Assembly: GCA_934659445.1 (NCBI GenBank)
Contig: CAKUHV010000101.1
Location: 1-5,673 of the forward strand
Source: an uncultured Oscillospiraceae bacterium
GTDB taxonomy: Bacteria; Bacillota; Clostridia; Oscillospirales; Oscillospiraceae
Length of the DNA: 5,673 bases
Reading direction: 5' to 3'
This document shows, one piece after another, positions 1 through 5,609 of this stretch. The translations under genes and the position numbers were made by a program. Within the stretch, counting starts at the first letter, position 1; the number at the start of each line of letters is the position of its first letter. The notes below the pieces were generated by a model. It saw only the letters and a list, made by a program, of their open reading frames with translations. It made no database searches and was not told the origin of the DNA.

Positions 1-365
1 GCATCCTGTTCGCCGGCCTGTATGTGGCCGGCTATCTGGGGGCCTTCCTCCTGCGGGAGACCAGGACGCTCTTCTTCGTCCCCCTGTGGCTGGCCATGGC
101 CAGCGGCGGCGCCAATGCCAACCTGATGGCCTCCACCCTGGTGAGCCAGTATGGCCGGGCCAATTACGCCCACGTCTGGTCCGTCCTCTTTACGGGGTGC
201 AGCCTGATCCGCAACCTCTGCTATCTGCTCATCGGGACCATCGTCGCCCTGTCGGGCACCTACGCCCGGGTCTATCTGGCGTGGGGGCTCATCTCCGCCG
301 CCGCGCTGGTGCTGATCCTCATCTCCAATTTCAACTACCGTGCCGCGCCGGGCGCCGCCGCCTGA
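1..365 (+). CDS. C-terminal part of a multipass membrane transporter, probably MFS type (5' end outside the window)
   Basis: The reading frame is already open at base 3 and runs to a TGA at 363-365, giving about 120 residues with no start visible in the window, so the gene begins upstream. The GTG at 24-26 is an internal valine codon rather than a likely start. The residues are mostly hydrophobic with short charged or polar turns. Likely membrane segments are residues 1-17, about 24-45, about 60-85 (through NLCYLLIGTIVALSG) and about 92-110 (LAWGLISAAALVLILI). The chain then ends in a short soluble tail rich in Ala. This pattern fits the last helices of a major facilitator or similar permease, but I see no substrate-specific motif, so substrate and subfamily are unknown. 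No terminator follows closely on this strand; the hairpin at 499-540 is the first strong one and is followed by no T-tract on this strand. Confidence 0.6.
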   Translation, partial: ILFAGLYVAGYLGAFLLRETRTLFFVPLWLAMASGGANANLMASTLVSQYGRANYAHVWSVLFTGCSLIRNLCYLLIGTIVALSGTYARVYLAWGLISAAALVLILISNFNYRAAPGAAA

Positions 366-497
366 ACGGGCATAAAAGATGTAGTCCGCCTCGATCAAAA
401 CCTGATAATCCGTGCCGGCGAGGAACTCCCGCACCAGCAGGCCGCCCTCCGTCTCCCGACGCTTGCCGTTGGTGCTGCCGTACTTCTCCCGGCAAAG
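366..497 (-). pseudogene. Possible remnant of a minus-strand coding sequence without start or proper ends
   Basis: No intact gene fits here, yet the minus strand read from 497 down to 366 is open for 44 codons and looks protein-like, with stretches such as KYGSTNGKRRETEGG and REFLAGTDYQVLIEADYIFY. Counting by hand, G+C by codon position on this strand is about 61, 41 and 82 per cent, the profile of a real gene in a GC-rich genome; read on the plus strand in the matching frame, the third position is only 61 per cent. The frame is closed upstream by a TGA at 500-498, has no ATG, and downstream runs straight into antisense of the transporter gene. I read it as a truncated gene fragment left between two convergent units. 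I do not recognise the family. It could instead be chance openness in GC-rich DNA. Confidence 0.35.
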
Positions 498-498
498 T

Positions 499-540
499 CA
501 AGCGCGCCCCCGGCGGAGATCCGCCGGGGGCACGCGCTTG
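499..540 (-). terminator. Long hairpin downstream of hdeD, probable terminator without a T-tract
   Basis: An 11-bp arm CCCCCGGCGGA (507-517) pairs with 520-530 across a 2-base centre. An outer 8-bp arm CAAGCGCG (499-506) pairs with 533-540, interrupted only by a 2-base bulge at 531-532. The hairpin starts 9 bases after the hdeD stop on the minus strand. What follows on that strand (GACTTTGCC) has only a short T run, so termination may rely on the very stable stem. It may also act on transcripts arriving from the transporter side. Confidence 0.6.
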
Positions 541-549
541 GAGCGGCCG

Positions 550-1086
550 TTACATTCTCCAGAACCGGCCGGTGAAGCAGGCCCAGAGGATGAAGCCCAC
601 GCCCTGCAGGATGAGCAGGATGCCCACGATGAGGGCCAGGGTCACAGCGCCGGCCATGGGGTCCGTCATGGAGACGAAGCCGGCCACGGTGAGCAGGATG
701 CCCAGCGCCGTGAACCAGCCCCAGCCCCGCACGCCGAAGCGCCGCAGGTCAAAGGAATTCACGAAGCGGCTGATGCCGGAGAACACCAGCCACATACCCA
801 GAATGAAGGGAAGGGTCATGGCGGTGAACAGGTTGTTGGCCAGGATGAAGATGGAGAGCATCACGGTGAGGATGCCGTCCAGCAGGAACCAGCCGGAGCC
901 GTACATCACCCGGCCGCCGGCGGCGAAGATGACGATGTCGATGATGCCGGAGAACAGCATGGCCAGCCCCAGCAGGACGGACAGACCGCTGAGGGTGGAG
1001 TCCGGGTTGGCGATGCACACCACGCCCATGACGATGAGGGCGATGCCGGCCAGGATCCAGAGCACGCGGGTAGCAGTTTTATTCAT
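550..1086 (-). CDS. HdeD/DUF308 family membrane protein
   Basis: A 178-residue very hydrophobic protein with about six membrane helices, near residues 7-26, 32-55, 65-84, 88-107, 120-140 and 144-170, joined by short loops and with short ends on both sides. The repeated hairpin-like helix pairs, the small-residue-rich helices and the Asn-Pro after helix 1 (residues 27-28) fit the DUF308/HdeD family. E. coli HdeD is an inner-membrane protein linked to acid resistance at high cell density; the molecular activity is unknown, and in Firmicutes the role is only inferred. The start ATG (1084-1086) is supported by a strong RBS, GGAAGGAAG, at 1095-1103 with 8 bases of spacing. Upstream on the same strand lies hsp20, separated by an intrinsic terminator that ends only about 31 bases before this start, leaving no room for an independent promoter. 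Read-through from the hsp20 promoter is therefore likely. Confidence 0.85.
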   Translation of the reverse strand: MNKTATRVLWILAGIALIVMGVVCIANPDSTLSGLSVLLGLAMLFSGIIDIVIFAAGGRVMYGSGWFLLDGILTVMLSIFILANNLFTAMTLPFILGMWLVFSGISRFVNSFDLRRFGVRGWGWFTALGILLTVAGFVSMTDPMAGAVTLALIVGILLILQGVGFILWACFTGRFWRM

Positions 1087-1094
1087 AAGAGCAT

Positions 1095-1103
1095 CTTCCT
1101 TCC
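1095..1103 (-). promoter_or_regulatory. Ribosome binding site of the hdeD-family gene
   Basis: GGAAGGAAG on the minus strand, 8 bases before the ATG at 1086. It fixes this start and sits directly downstream of the hsp20 terminator hairpin. Confidence 0.75.
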
Positions 1104-1117
1104 GAAATTCTGGGAGT

Positions 1118-1149
1118 AAAACAGCCCCCGCTGCTGCGGGGGCTGTTTT
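1118..1149 (-). terminator. Intrinsic terminator of hsp20 (bidirectional sequence)
   Basis: A perfect 14-bp stem, AAAACAGCCCCCGC (1118-1131) pairing with 1136-1149, closed by a 4-base loop at 1132-1135. On the minus strand the hairpin begins about 11 bases after the hsp20 stop codon, and the descending arm ends in TTTT. The symmetric A and T ends make it work in either direction, but the only gene it directly follows is hsp20. Confidence 0.9.
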
Positions 1150-1160
1150 CTGTTGGCGTG

Positions 1161-1604
1161 TTACTCGATGGCGATGGCGGTGGTCTTGGGCAGGGCCTTG
1201 TGCTCTACCTTCGGGATGGACAGGCGGAGGATGCCGTCCTCAAACCTGGCGGAGACATCGGCGGGCTCCACCTCGCCGCCCACATAGAAGCTGCGGCTGC
1301 ATGCGCCGGCGTACCGCTCCTGCCGGATGTAGCGGCCCTTCTTGTCGGTCTCGTCCTTGTCCAGACCCTTGGCAGCCTGGATGGTCAGGTAGCCATCCTT
1401 CAACTCCACGCTGACCTCGTCCTTCTTGAAGCCGGGGAGATCAACGTCCAACTCATAGCTGTCGTCAGTCTCGCGCACGTCGGTCTTCATCAGGTTCTTG
1501 GCGTGCTTGCCGTACAGCGGATCGCGGCCCTGAGGGATCATCATGGCAAAGGGATCGGAGAAGAAATCGTCGAACAGGTTCTCACTGAAAATACTGGGTA
1601 ACAT
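1161..1604 (-). CDS. Small heat-shock protein, Hsp20/alpha-crystallin family
   Basis: A 147-residue protein of normal length for bacterial small heat-shock proteins, which are ATP-independent cytoplasmic holdases that bind unfolding proteins and pass them to DnaK and GroEL. The N-terminal arm (residues 1-36) starts with a Phe/Asp-rich stretch (FSENLFDDFFSDPF). The alpha-crystallin domain covers about 37-137, beginning MKTDVRETDDSYELDVDLPG, with the beta6-loop segment around ERYAGACSRSF (96-106) and the signature ARFEDGILRLSIPK (119-132, the AxxxxGxL motif). An I-x-I tail motif, IAI at 144-146, is present for oligomer assembly. The start ATG (1602-1604) has an excellent RBS, GGAGG at 1612-1616 with 7 bases of spacing. 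Expression is driven from a SigA-type promoter overlapped by a CIRCE operator about 100-140 bases upstream, predicting HrcA repression and heat induction. A strong terminator follows. Confidence 0.95.
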   Translation of the reverse strand: MLPSIFSENLFDDFFSDPFAMMIPQGRDPLYGKHAKNLMKTDVRETDDSYELDVDLPGFKKDEVSVELKDGYLTIQAAKGLDKDETDKKGRYIRQERYAGACSRSFYVGGEVEPADVSARFEDGILRLSIPKVEHKALPKTTAIAIE

Positions 1605-1702
1605 AGAAAAGCCTCCATTCGTCTGCGTTGTTACCGCATATAAAATACGTTCTGCGACCCTCGGGCGGGGGCCTCAAACCCTCTCTCCCTTGGATCGTCT
1701 TT

Positions 1703-1730
1703 ATCATAGCACGAAAATTAGCACTGTCAA
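1703..1730 (-). promoter_or_regulatory. SigA-type promoter of hsp20
   Basis: On the minus strand a perfect -35 TTGACA lies at 1730-1725 and a -10 TATGAT at 1708-1703, with a 16-base spacer. Transcription should start near 1697, giving a leader of about 90 bases before the ATG at 1604. The -35 box lies inside the CIRCE operator, so HrcA bound there should block RNA polymerase. Confidence 0.8.
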
Positions 1731-1744
1731 TAGGAGAGTGCTAA
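1718..1744. promoter_or_regulatory. CIRCE operator (HrcA binding site)
   Basis: The plus strand reads TTAGCACTG, nine spacer bases, GAGTGCTAA. The consensus is TTAGCACTC-N9-GAGTGCTAA, so 17 of 18 arm positions match with the exact spacer length; the single change (C to G at 1726) is the base that contributes the G of the minus-strand TTGACA. HrcA is the class I heat-shock repressor of Firmicutes, folded with help from GroEL. Here the site overlaps the hsp20 promoter; it is more often found at groESL and dnaK operons. The hrcA gene itself is not in this window. Confidence 0.93.
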
Positions 1745-1745
1745 T

Positions 1746-1773
1746 GTTAACAAAGGAACTCATGTTTGTTCAC
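1746..1773. repeat. Inverted repeat just upstream of the CIRCE/hsp20 promoter
   Basis: GTTAACAAA (1746-1754) and TTTGTTCAC (1765-1773) match as inverted arms at 8 of 9 positions around a 10-base spacer. It lies immediately upstream of the CIRCE element relative to hsp20 transcription, in AT-rich DNA. It could be a second operator or an upstream promoter element, or chance. Half-sites resemble those of Rex, but the arms face the opposite way to a Rex site, so I do not assign it. Confidence 0.35.
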
Positions 1774-1815
1774 AATTTATCCGATTTCCCCGCTGTTCCG
1801 GCTCGAAAAGTGAAG

Positions 1816-1847
1816 CAGCGCCCTCCGCCTACCGGCGGAGGGCGCTG
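1816..1847 (-). terminator. Intrinsic terminator of glnS
   Basis: A perfect 14-bp stem, CAGCGCCCTCCGCC (1816-1829) pairing with 1834-1847, with a 4-base loop. On the minus strand it begins 15 bases after the glnS stop and is followed by CTTCACTTTTCG, a modest T-rich tract. It insulates the hsp20 promoter region from glnS transcription. Confidence 0.85.
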
Positions 1848-1862
1848 TAATGGAGCGGTATG

Positions 1863-3548
<1,686 letters not shown>

Positions 3549-3583
3549 GTGGTTCCACTCCTTACGGTAAAATTAACTTTATT

Positions 3584-3612
3584 ATTATAATGGATGCCGC
3601 ATGGAATTTCAA
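3584..3612 (-). promoter_or_regulatory. SigA-type promoter of glnS
   Basis: On the minus strand -35 TTGAAA at 3612-3607 and a perfect -10 TATAAT at 3589-3584 are separated by exactly 17 bases. The predicted start, near 3577, gives a leader of about 30 bases that contains the AAGGAG RBS. The leader is too short for a T-box or other riboswitch, so constitutive expression is expected. Confidence 0.85.
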
Positions 3613-3640
3613 CTGCCAATTTGGGCGGGGCGGCCCCCTT

Positions 3641-3724
3641 TTGTCATCATGAGAGCCCCCTATTCGTCATTCCGAGCGCCCCCCTGTTTGTTATCCTGGG
3701 CCCTCTTTTTTGTCATCCTGAGCG
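3641..3724 (+). repeat. Degenerate tandem copies (about 23 bp) of the left end of the adjoining palindromic repeat
   Basis: Four related units begin at GTCAT-like motifs at 3643, 3666, 3690 and 3712, with periods of 23, 24 and 22 bases. They read GTCATCATGAGAGCCCCC, GTCATTCCGAGCGCCCCC, GTTATCCTGGGCCCTC and GTCATCCTGAGCGG. The last is the true left end of the complete element at 3711-3778. The others look like worn, repeated copies of that end. Confidence 0.6.
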
Positions 3725-3778
3725 GAGCGAAGGATCTTTCCGAAAAGATTCTTCGGTGCTTCGCACCTCAGAATGACA
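3711..3778. repeat. Palindromic intergenic repeat with TGTCATCCTGAG / CTCAGAATGACA ends
   Basis: The ends TGTCATCCTGAG (3711-3722) and CTCAGAATGACA (3767-3778) match as inverted arms at 11 of 12 positions. An inner pair, GAAGGATCTT (3729-3738) and AAGATTCTTC (3745-3754), matches at 9 of 10. A perfect mini-hairpin, GGTGC-TTC-GCACC (3755-3767), is set into the right arm. From general knowledge this belongs to a short palindromic repeat type seen in intergenic regions of many bacteria, whose translations give the familiar spurious peptide HPERSEGS; that word appears here in the plus frame that starts at 3594. No transposase is present, so any movement would need help from elsewhere. Confidence 0.75.
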
Positions 3779-3811
3779 GGGGGATGCCGCTGCACCTCAG
3801 AATGACAGGGG
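3763..3811 (+). repeat. Duplicated right end of the palindromic repeat
   Basis: A perfect 20-base direct repeat, starting GCACCTCAGAATGACA and ending in GGGG, lies at 3763-3782 and again at 3792-3811, offset by 29 bases. The first copy is the right end of the full element at 3711-3778; the second is an extra right end without a matching body. Confidence 0.8.
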
Positions 3812-3833
3812 CGGTCTCACGGGCCGCCCCTGT
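3805..3833. repeat. Hairpin next to the repeat's extra right end
   Basis: ACAGGGGCGG (3805-3814) pairs perfectly with CCGCCCCTGT (3824-3833) around a 9-base loop. It is followed on the plus strand by AAAAAGG, not a T-tract, so it is not a standard terminator in that direction. It reuses the last bases of the extra repeat end. Confidence 0.5.
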
Positions 3834-3853
3834 AAAAAGGCCGAATGCGTGTG

Positions 3854-3927
3854 TGTAGGGGCCGCTGTCCCCAGCGGCCCAGGGCGGGCGTTCCGTAAAC
3901 GGGCCGATGAGGACATCGGCCCCTACA
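3854..3927. repeat. Two-hairpin intergenic repeat with TGTAGGGGCCG / CGGCCCCTACA ends
   Basis: The 11-base ends TGTAGGGGCCG (3854-3864) and CGGCCCCTACA (3917-3927) are perfect inverted repeats. Each end also folds on itself: GGGCCGCTG (3859-3867) pairs with 3872-3880, and GGGCCGATG (3901-3909) pairs with 3914-3922. About 20 unpaired bases lie between the hairpins. I recall similar TGTAGGGGC...GCCCCTACA repeats from many GC-rich Clostridia and other genomes; copy number here cannot be judged from one window. No flanking target duplication is visible. Confidence 0.7.
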
Positions 3928-4030
3928 ATGAGGAACCAGCCCGTTCACGCACCGCAGAACGTCAGTGAGCGGGAGAACGGCCAGACAGTCCTGTTACCGC
4001 GAGTGCAGAAATCGTGTTGATTCGACCCAC

Positions 4031-4160
4031 AGGGCTAAGGCCCTTCAGCGGGATTTCTAAGGGCGGCAGCCCTTGGACACGTTTTTGCCTCCTTTTTGCG
4101 TGTACAAAAAGGAGGTCGCCCTGGGGGGCGAAACCCCAGCCCCCGTCCCCGCTGCGCGGG
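4031..4160. repeat. Cluster of five short hairpins downstream of sfsA
   Basis: In order: AGGGC (4031-4035) with 4040-4044; AAGGGC (4059-4064) with 4069-4074; an 11-bp CCTCCTTTTTG (4088-4098) with 4105-4115; CTGGGG (4121-4126) with 4134-4139; and CCCGC (4148-4152) with 4156-4160. No hairpin has a proper T-tract, so this looks like an interspersed structured repeat rather than a designed terminator, although it could slow transcripts leaving sfsA on the minus strand. Confidence 0.5.
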
Positions 4161-4168
4161 AGCATAAG

Positions 4169-4849
4169 CTACAGCATCACCGGCACCGGCCGGATGACGG
4201 TCAGCGTGTCCGGCGTGACGGCGCACTCCATGGCCAGCACCCGCACCCCCGCGGCGGCCGCCGCCCGCAGGGCCGCGCCGAAGGCGGGGTGGGTATCGTC
4301 GTTGGGGGAGAATTGCTTCATGCCCTCCATCTGGAGGATGAAGCACACCGCCGCCTCGTACCCCTCCGCCCGGCAGGCGGCCAGCTCCCGCAGATGCTTC
4401 ACGCCCCGCTCCGTGGGCGCGTCGGGGAAGCGGGCCAGCCCGCCGTCCTCCAGGGTGCAGCCCTTCACCTCCGCGAAGCCCCGGCGCTCCCCGGCCTCCC
4501 AGTAGAAATCGAACCGGGAGGAGCCCCAGGCGACCTCCGGCTTCAGCCGGGTGAGCCCGGGCACGAAGCCCCCGGCCAGCGCCCACTCGGCGAACACCCT
4601 GTTGGGGGCCTGAGCGTCCATGTTGACGAGCAGCCCGGCCTTGTCCACGGCGATGAGGTCGTATTTCGTTTTGCGGGCGGGGTTGGTCCCCTCCGCCAGC
4701 CAGACCGTCCGGCCGGGAAGGAGAAGCTCTTTACACCGCCCGGTGTTCTTGACGTGGACGGTCTCCGTCCGCCCGTCCAGCTCCACCCGGGCGATGAAGC
4801 GGTTGGGCCGGTCGAGAAAGACCGCCGGGCAGACGCAGTCATATTTCAT
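4169..4849 (-). CDS. sfsA: SfsA family DNA/RNA nuclease (sugar fermentation stimulation protein homologue)
   Basis: A 226-residue protein, near the 234 residues of E. coli SfsA. The N-terminal OB-like nucleic-acid-binding part covers about residues 1-80 and includes NTGRCKELL (35-43), the family's NTG motif. The C-terminal PD-(D/E)xK-type nuclease core has Asp114 in SRFDFY and Glu127-Val-Lys129 in AEVKG, the expected catalytic trio, followed by the family hallmark FPDAPTERGVKHLREL (141-156). E. coli SfsA was named for an effect on maltose use and was described as a DNA-binding protein; nuclease activity is the current family annotation, and its cellular role here is unknown. The ATG at 4847-4849 has an AGGGG RBS at 4857-4861 with 7 bases of spacing. 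The gene is divergent from the DUF1643 gene, with 66 bp between their starts. Confidence 0.93.
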   Translation of the reverse strand: MKYDCVCPAVFLDRPNRFIARVELDGRTETVHVKNTGRCKELLLPGRTVWLAEGTNPARKTKYDLIAVDKAGLLVNMDAQAPNRVFAEWALAGGFVPGLTRLKPEVAWGSSRFDFYWEAGERRGFAEVKGCTLEDGGLARFPDAPTERGVKHLRELAACRAEGYEAAVCFILQMEGMKQFSPNDDTHPAFGAALRAAAAAGVRVLAMECAVTPDTLTVIRPVPVML

Positions 4850-4860
4850 TGGACATCCCC

Positions 4861-4889
4861 TGCCTTCTGTGGTATCGTGTCAGTATAAC
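4861..4889 (+). promoter_or_regulatory. Possible promoter of the DUF1643 gene
   Basis: TATAAC at 4884-4889 is a good -10, 26 bases before the start codon. The position 17 bases further upstream (4861-4866, TGCCTT) is a poor -35, so this promoter is weak or helped by an activator. It overlaps the sfsA -10 on the other strand. Confidence 0.4.
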
Positions 4890-4910
4890 CGATTTTTCGC
4901 AGGGAGGCAA
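4882..4910 (-). promoter_or_regulatory. Probable promoter of sfsA
   Basis: On the minus strand -10 TATACT at 4887-4882 and -35 TTGCCT at 4910-4905 (4 of 6 consensus bases) are 17 bases apart. The predicted leader is about 25 bases. The -35 overlaps the RBS of the divergent gene, and the -10 overlaps that gene's own -10. Confidence 0.55.
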
Positions 4911-4915
4911 CTGTT

Positions 4916-5536
4916 ATGGGACACATTCCGTCCGGGGATACCGCGGTGCTGGAGTTGGTGCGCTTTGAGGACGCGCTGGCGGCCGCGGAGCGGCCAAATC
5001 CCGATTATGATATTACAAAATGGATATACGCGCCCAATTTCTACTCGGAGTATCGTTACATTCTGGGCACACGGGGGGAGAAGCCTCTGATCTGCGTGGG
5101 CATCAACCCCTCCACCGCCGCGCCGGACGATCTGGACAACACCCTCAAGTCCGTGGAGCGGGTGGCCCGCTTCAACGGGTACGACAGCTTCCTCATGTTC
5201 AACGTCTACGCCCAGCGGGCCACCGACCCGGACGATATGGAGCGCGCCTGCAACGCCGCCCTCCACGCCGAGAACATGAAGGCCTTCGACTATGTGCTCT
5301 CCCTGTCGGCGGCCCCGGCGGTGTGGGCCGCGTGGGGCACGGTGATCGAGAAGAGGGACTATCTGCCCGCCTGCGTGCGGGACATGATCGCCCTGGGGGA
5401 GGCCCGGGGGGCCCGGTGGTACTCCGCCGGGAAGCGCTCCAAAAAGGGCCATCCCCACCACCCCCTGTACCTGCGGAAGGACAGCCCGCTGGAGCCCTTC
5501 GACGTGGCGGGGTATCTGGACTGCCTTGAGAAATAA
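4916..5536 (+). CDS. DUF1643 domain-containing protein
   Basis: A 206-residue soluble protein. The DUF1643 core spans about residues 45-203 and shows the family's landmarks: YRYIL (46-50), GINPSTA (62-68), a D-x-x-x-N pair of turns then the RVARFNGYDSF helix-strand (82-92), FNVYAQRATDP (95-105), AAWG (138-141) and the conserved GHPHHPLYLRKD (178-189). The biochemical function of the family is not established; members occur on chromosomes, phages and plasmids. The first 40 residues form an extra N-terminal segment containing DITKWIYAPNF. The start is well fixed by AGGGAGG at 4901-4907, 8 bases before the ATG. The gene is alone on its strand, divergent from sfsA and closed by two tandem hairpins. 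No signal peptide or membrane segment is visible. Confidence 0.88.
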   Translation: MGHIPSGDTAVLELVRFEDALAAAERPNPDYDITKWIYAPNFYSEYRYILGTRGEKPLICVGINPSTAAPDDLDNTLKSVERVARFNGYDSFLMFNVYAQRATDPDDMERACNAALHAENMKAFDYVLSLSAAPAVWAAWGTVIEKRDYLPACVRDMIALGEARGARWYSAGKRSKKGHPHHPLYLRKDSPLEPFDVAGYLDCLEK

Positions 5537-5539
5537 AGA

Positions 5540-5566
5540 AGTCCCCCGGCCGCCGGCCGGGGGACT
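5540..5566. terminator. First hairpin after the DUF1643 gene
   Basis: A perfect 12-bp stem AGTCCCCCGGCC (5540-5551) pairs with 5555-5566 around a 3-base loop, starting 3 bases after the stop codon. No T-tract follows on the plus strand, so it probably works with the second hairpin or protects the transcript's 3' end. Confidence 0.6.
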
Positions 5567-5578
5567 GTGTGGAGCGGA

Positions 5579-5609
5579 GGAGACGCCGGCGGGCGTCTCC
5601 CCGTTTTTT
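5579..5609 (+). terminator. Intrinsic terminator of the DUF1643 gene
   Basis: GGAGACGCC (5579-5587) pairs perfectly with 5592-5600 around a 4-base loop, followed by CCG and six T (5604-5609). The T run overlaps the stop codon of the apparent converging gene at 5608-5610. Confidence 0.85.

Larger units (their letters stand above)
3613..4168. other. Gene-free repeat island between sfsA and the glnS promoter
   Basis: This 550-bp stretch has no credible gene. It contains a composite palindromic repeat (3641-3811), a separate hairpin (3805-3833), a two-hairpin repeat with TGTAGGGG ends (3854-3927) and a run of small hairpins (4031-4160). Between them, 3928-4030 holds nothing I can recognise. Short open frames in it (for example 3594-3776 plus, 3962-4165 minus) encode the low-complexity peptides expected from translating such repeats. 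Confidence 0.75.

Noticed and set aside
86..1414. A plus-strand open frame of 442 codons crossing the transporter end, the hdeD-family gene and part of hsp20
   Set aside because: It crosses three well-supported features in the wrong frame or strand, and its translation is Arg/Pro/Ala-rich low-complexity sequence typical of GC-rich shadows.
1158..1601. A plus-strand open frame antisense to hsp20
   Set aside because: It is the mirror of hsp20, which has a family match, RBS, promoter, operator and terminator; the plus frame has none of these.
1746..1773. A Rex (redox) operator upstream of hsp20
   Set aside because: Half-sites resemble TTAACAA/TTGTTCA, but the arms are in the reverse order to the Rex palindrome and the spacing is wrong.
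3549..3600. A T-box or other riboswitch before glnS
   Set aside because: The predicted leader is only about 30 bases, too short for any known tRNA-sensing leader.
3594..3776. A small plus-strand open frame containing the peptide HPERSEGS
   Set aside because: This is the translation of the palindromic repeat at 3711-3778. The same peptide type is a known annotation artefact of this repeat, and there is no RBS.
3641..3811. A CRISPR array, because of regularly spaced repeats of about 23 bp
   Set aside because: The units are degenerate and directly adjoining with no unique spacers of constant length, and no cas gene is present; they are copies of the end of a palindromic repeat.
3928..4030. A tRNA or small structured RNA in the gap between repeats
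   Set aside because: No acceptor stem, anticodon arm or T-loop pattern could be found on either strand, and no promoter-terminator pair frames it.
3962..4165. A 67-codon minus-strand open frame between sfsA and the repeats
   Set aside because: It runs through the hairpin cluster at 4031-4160, lacks a convincing RBS and has no recognisable family; it is most likely repeat translation.
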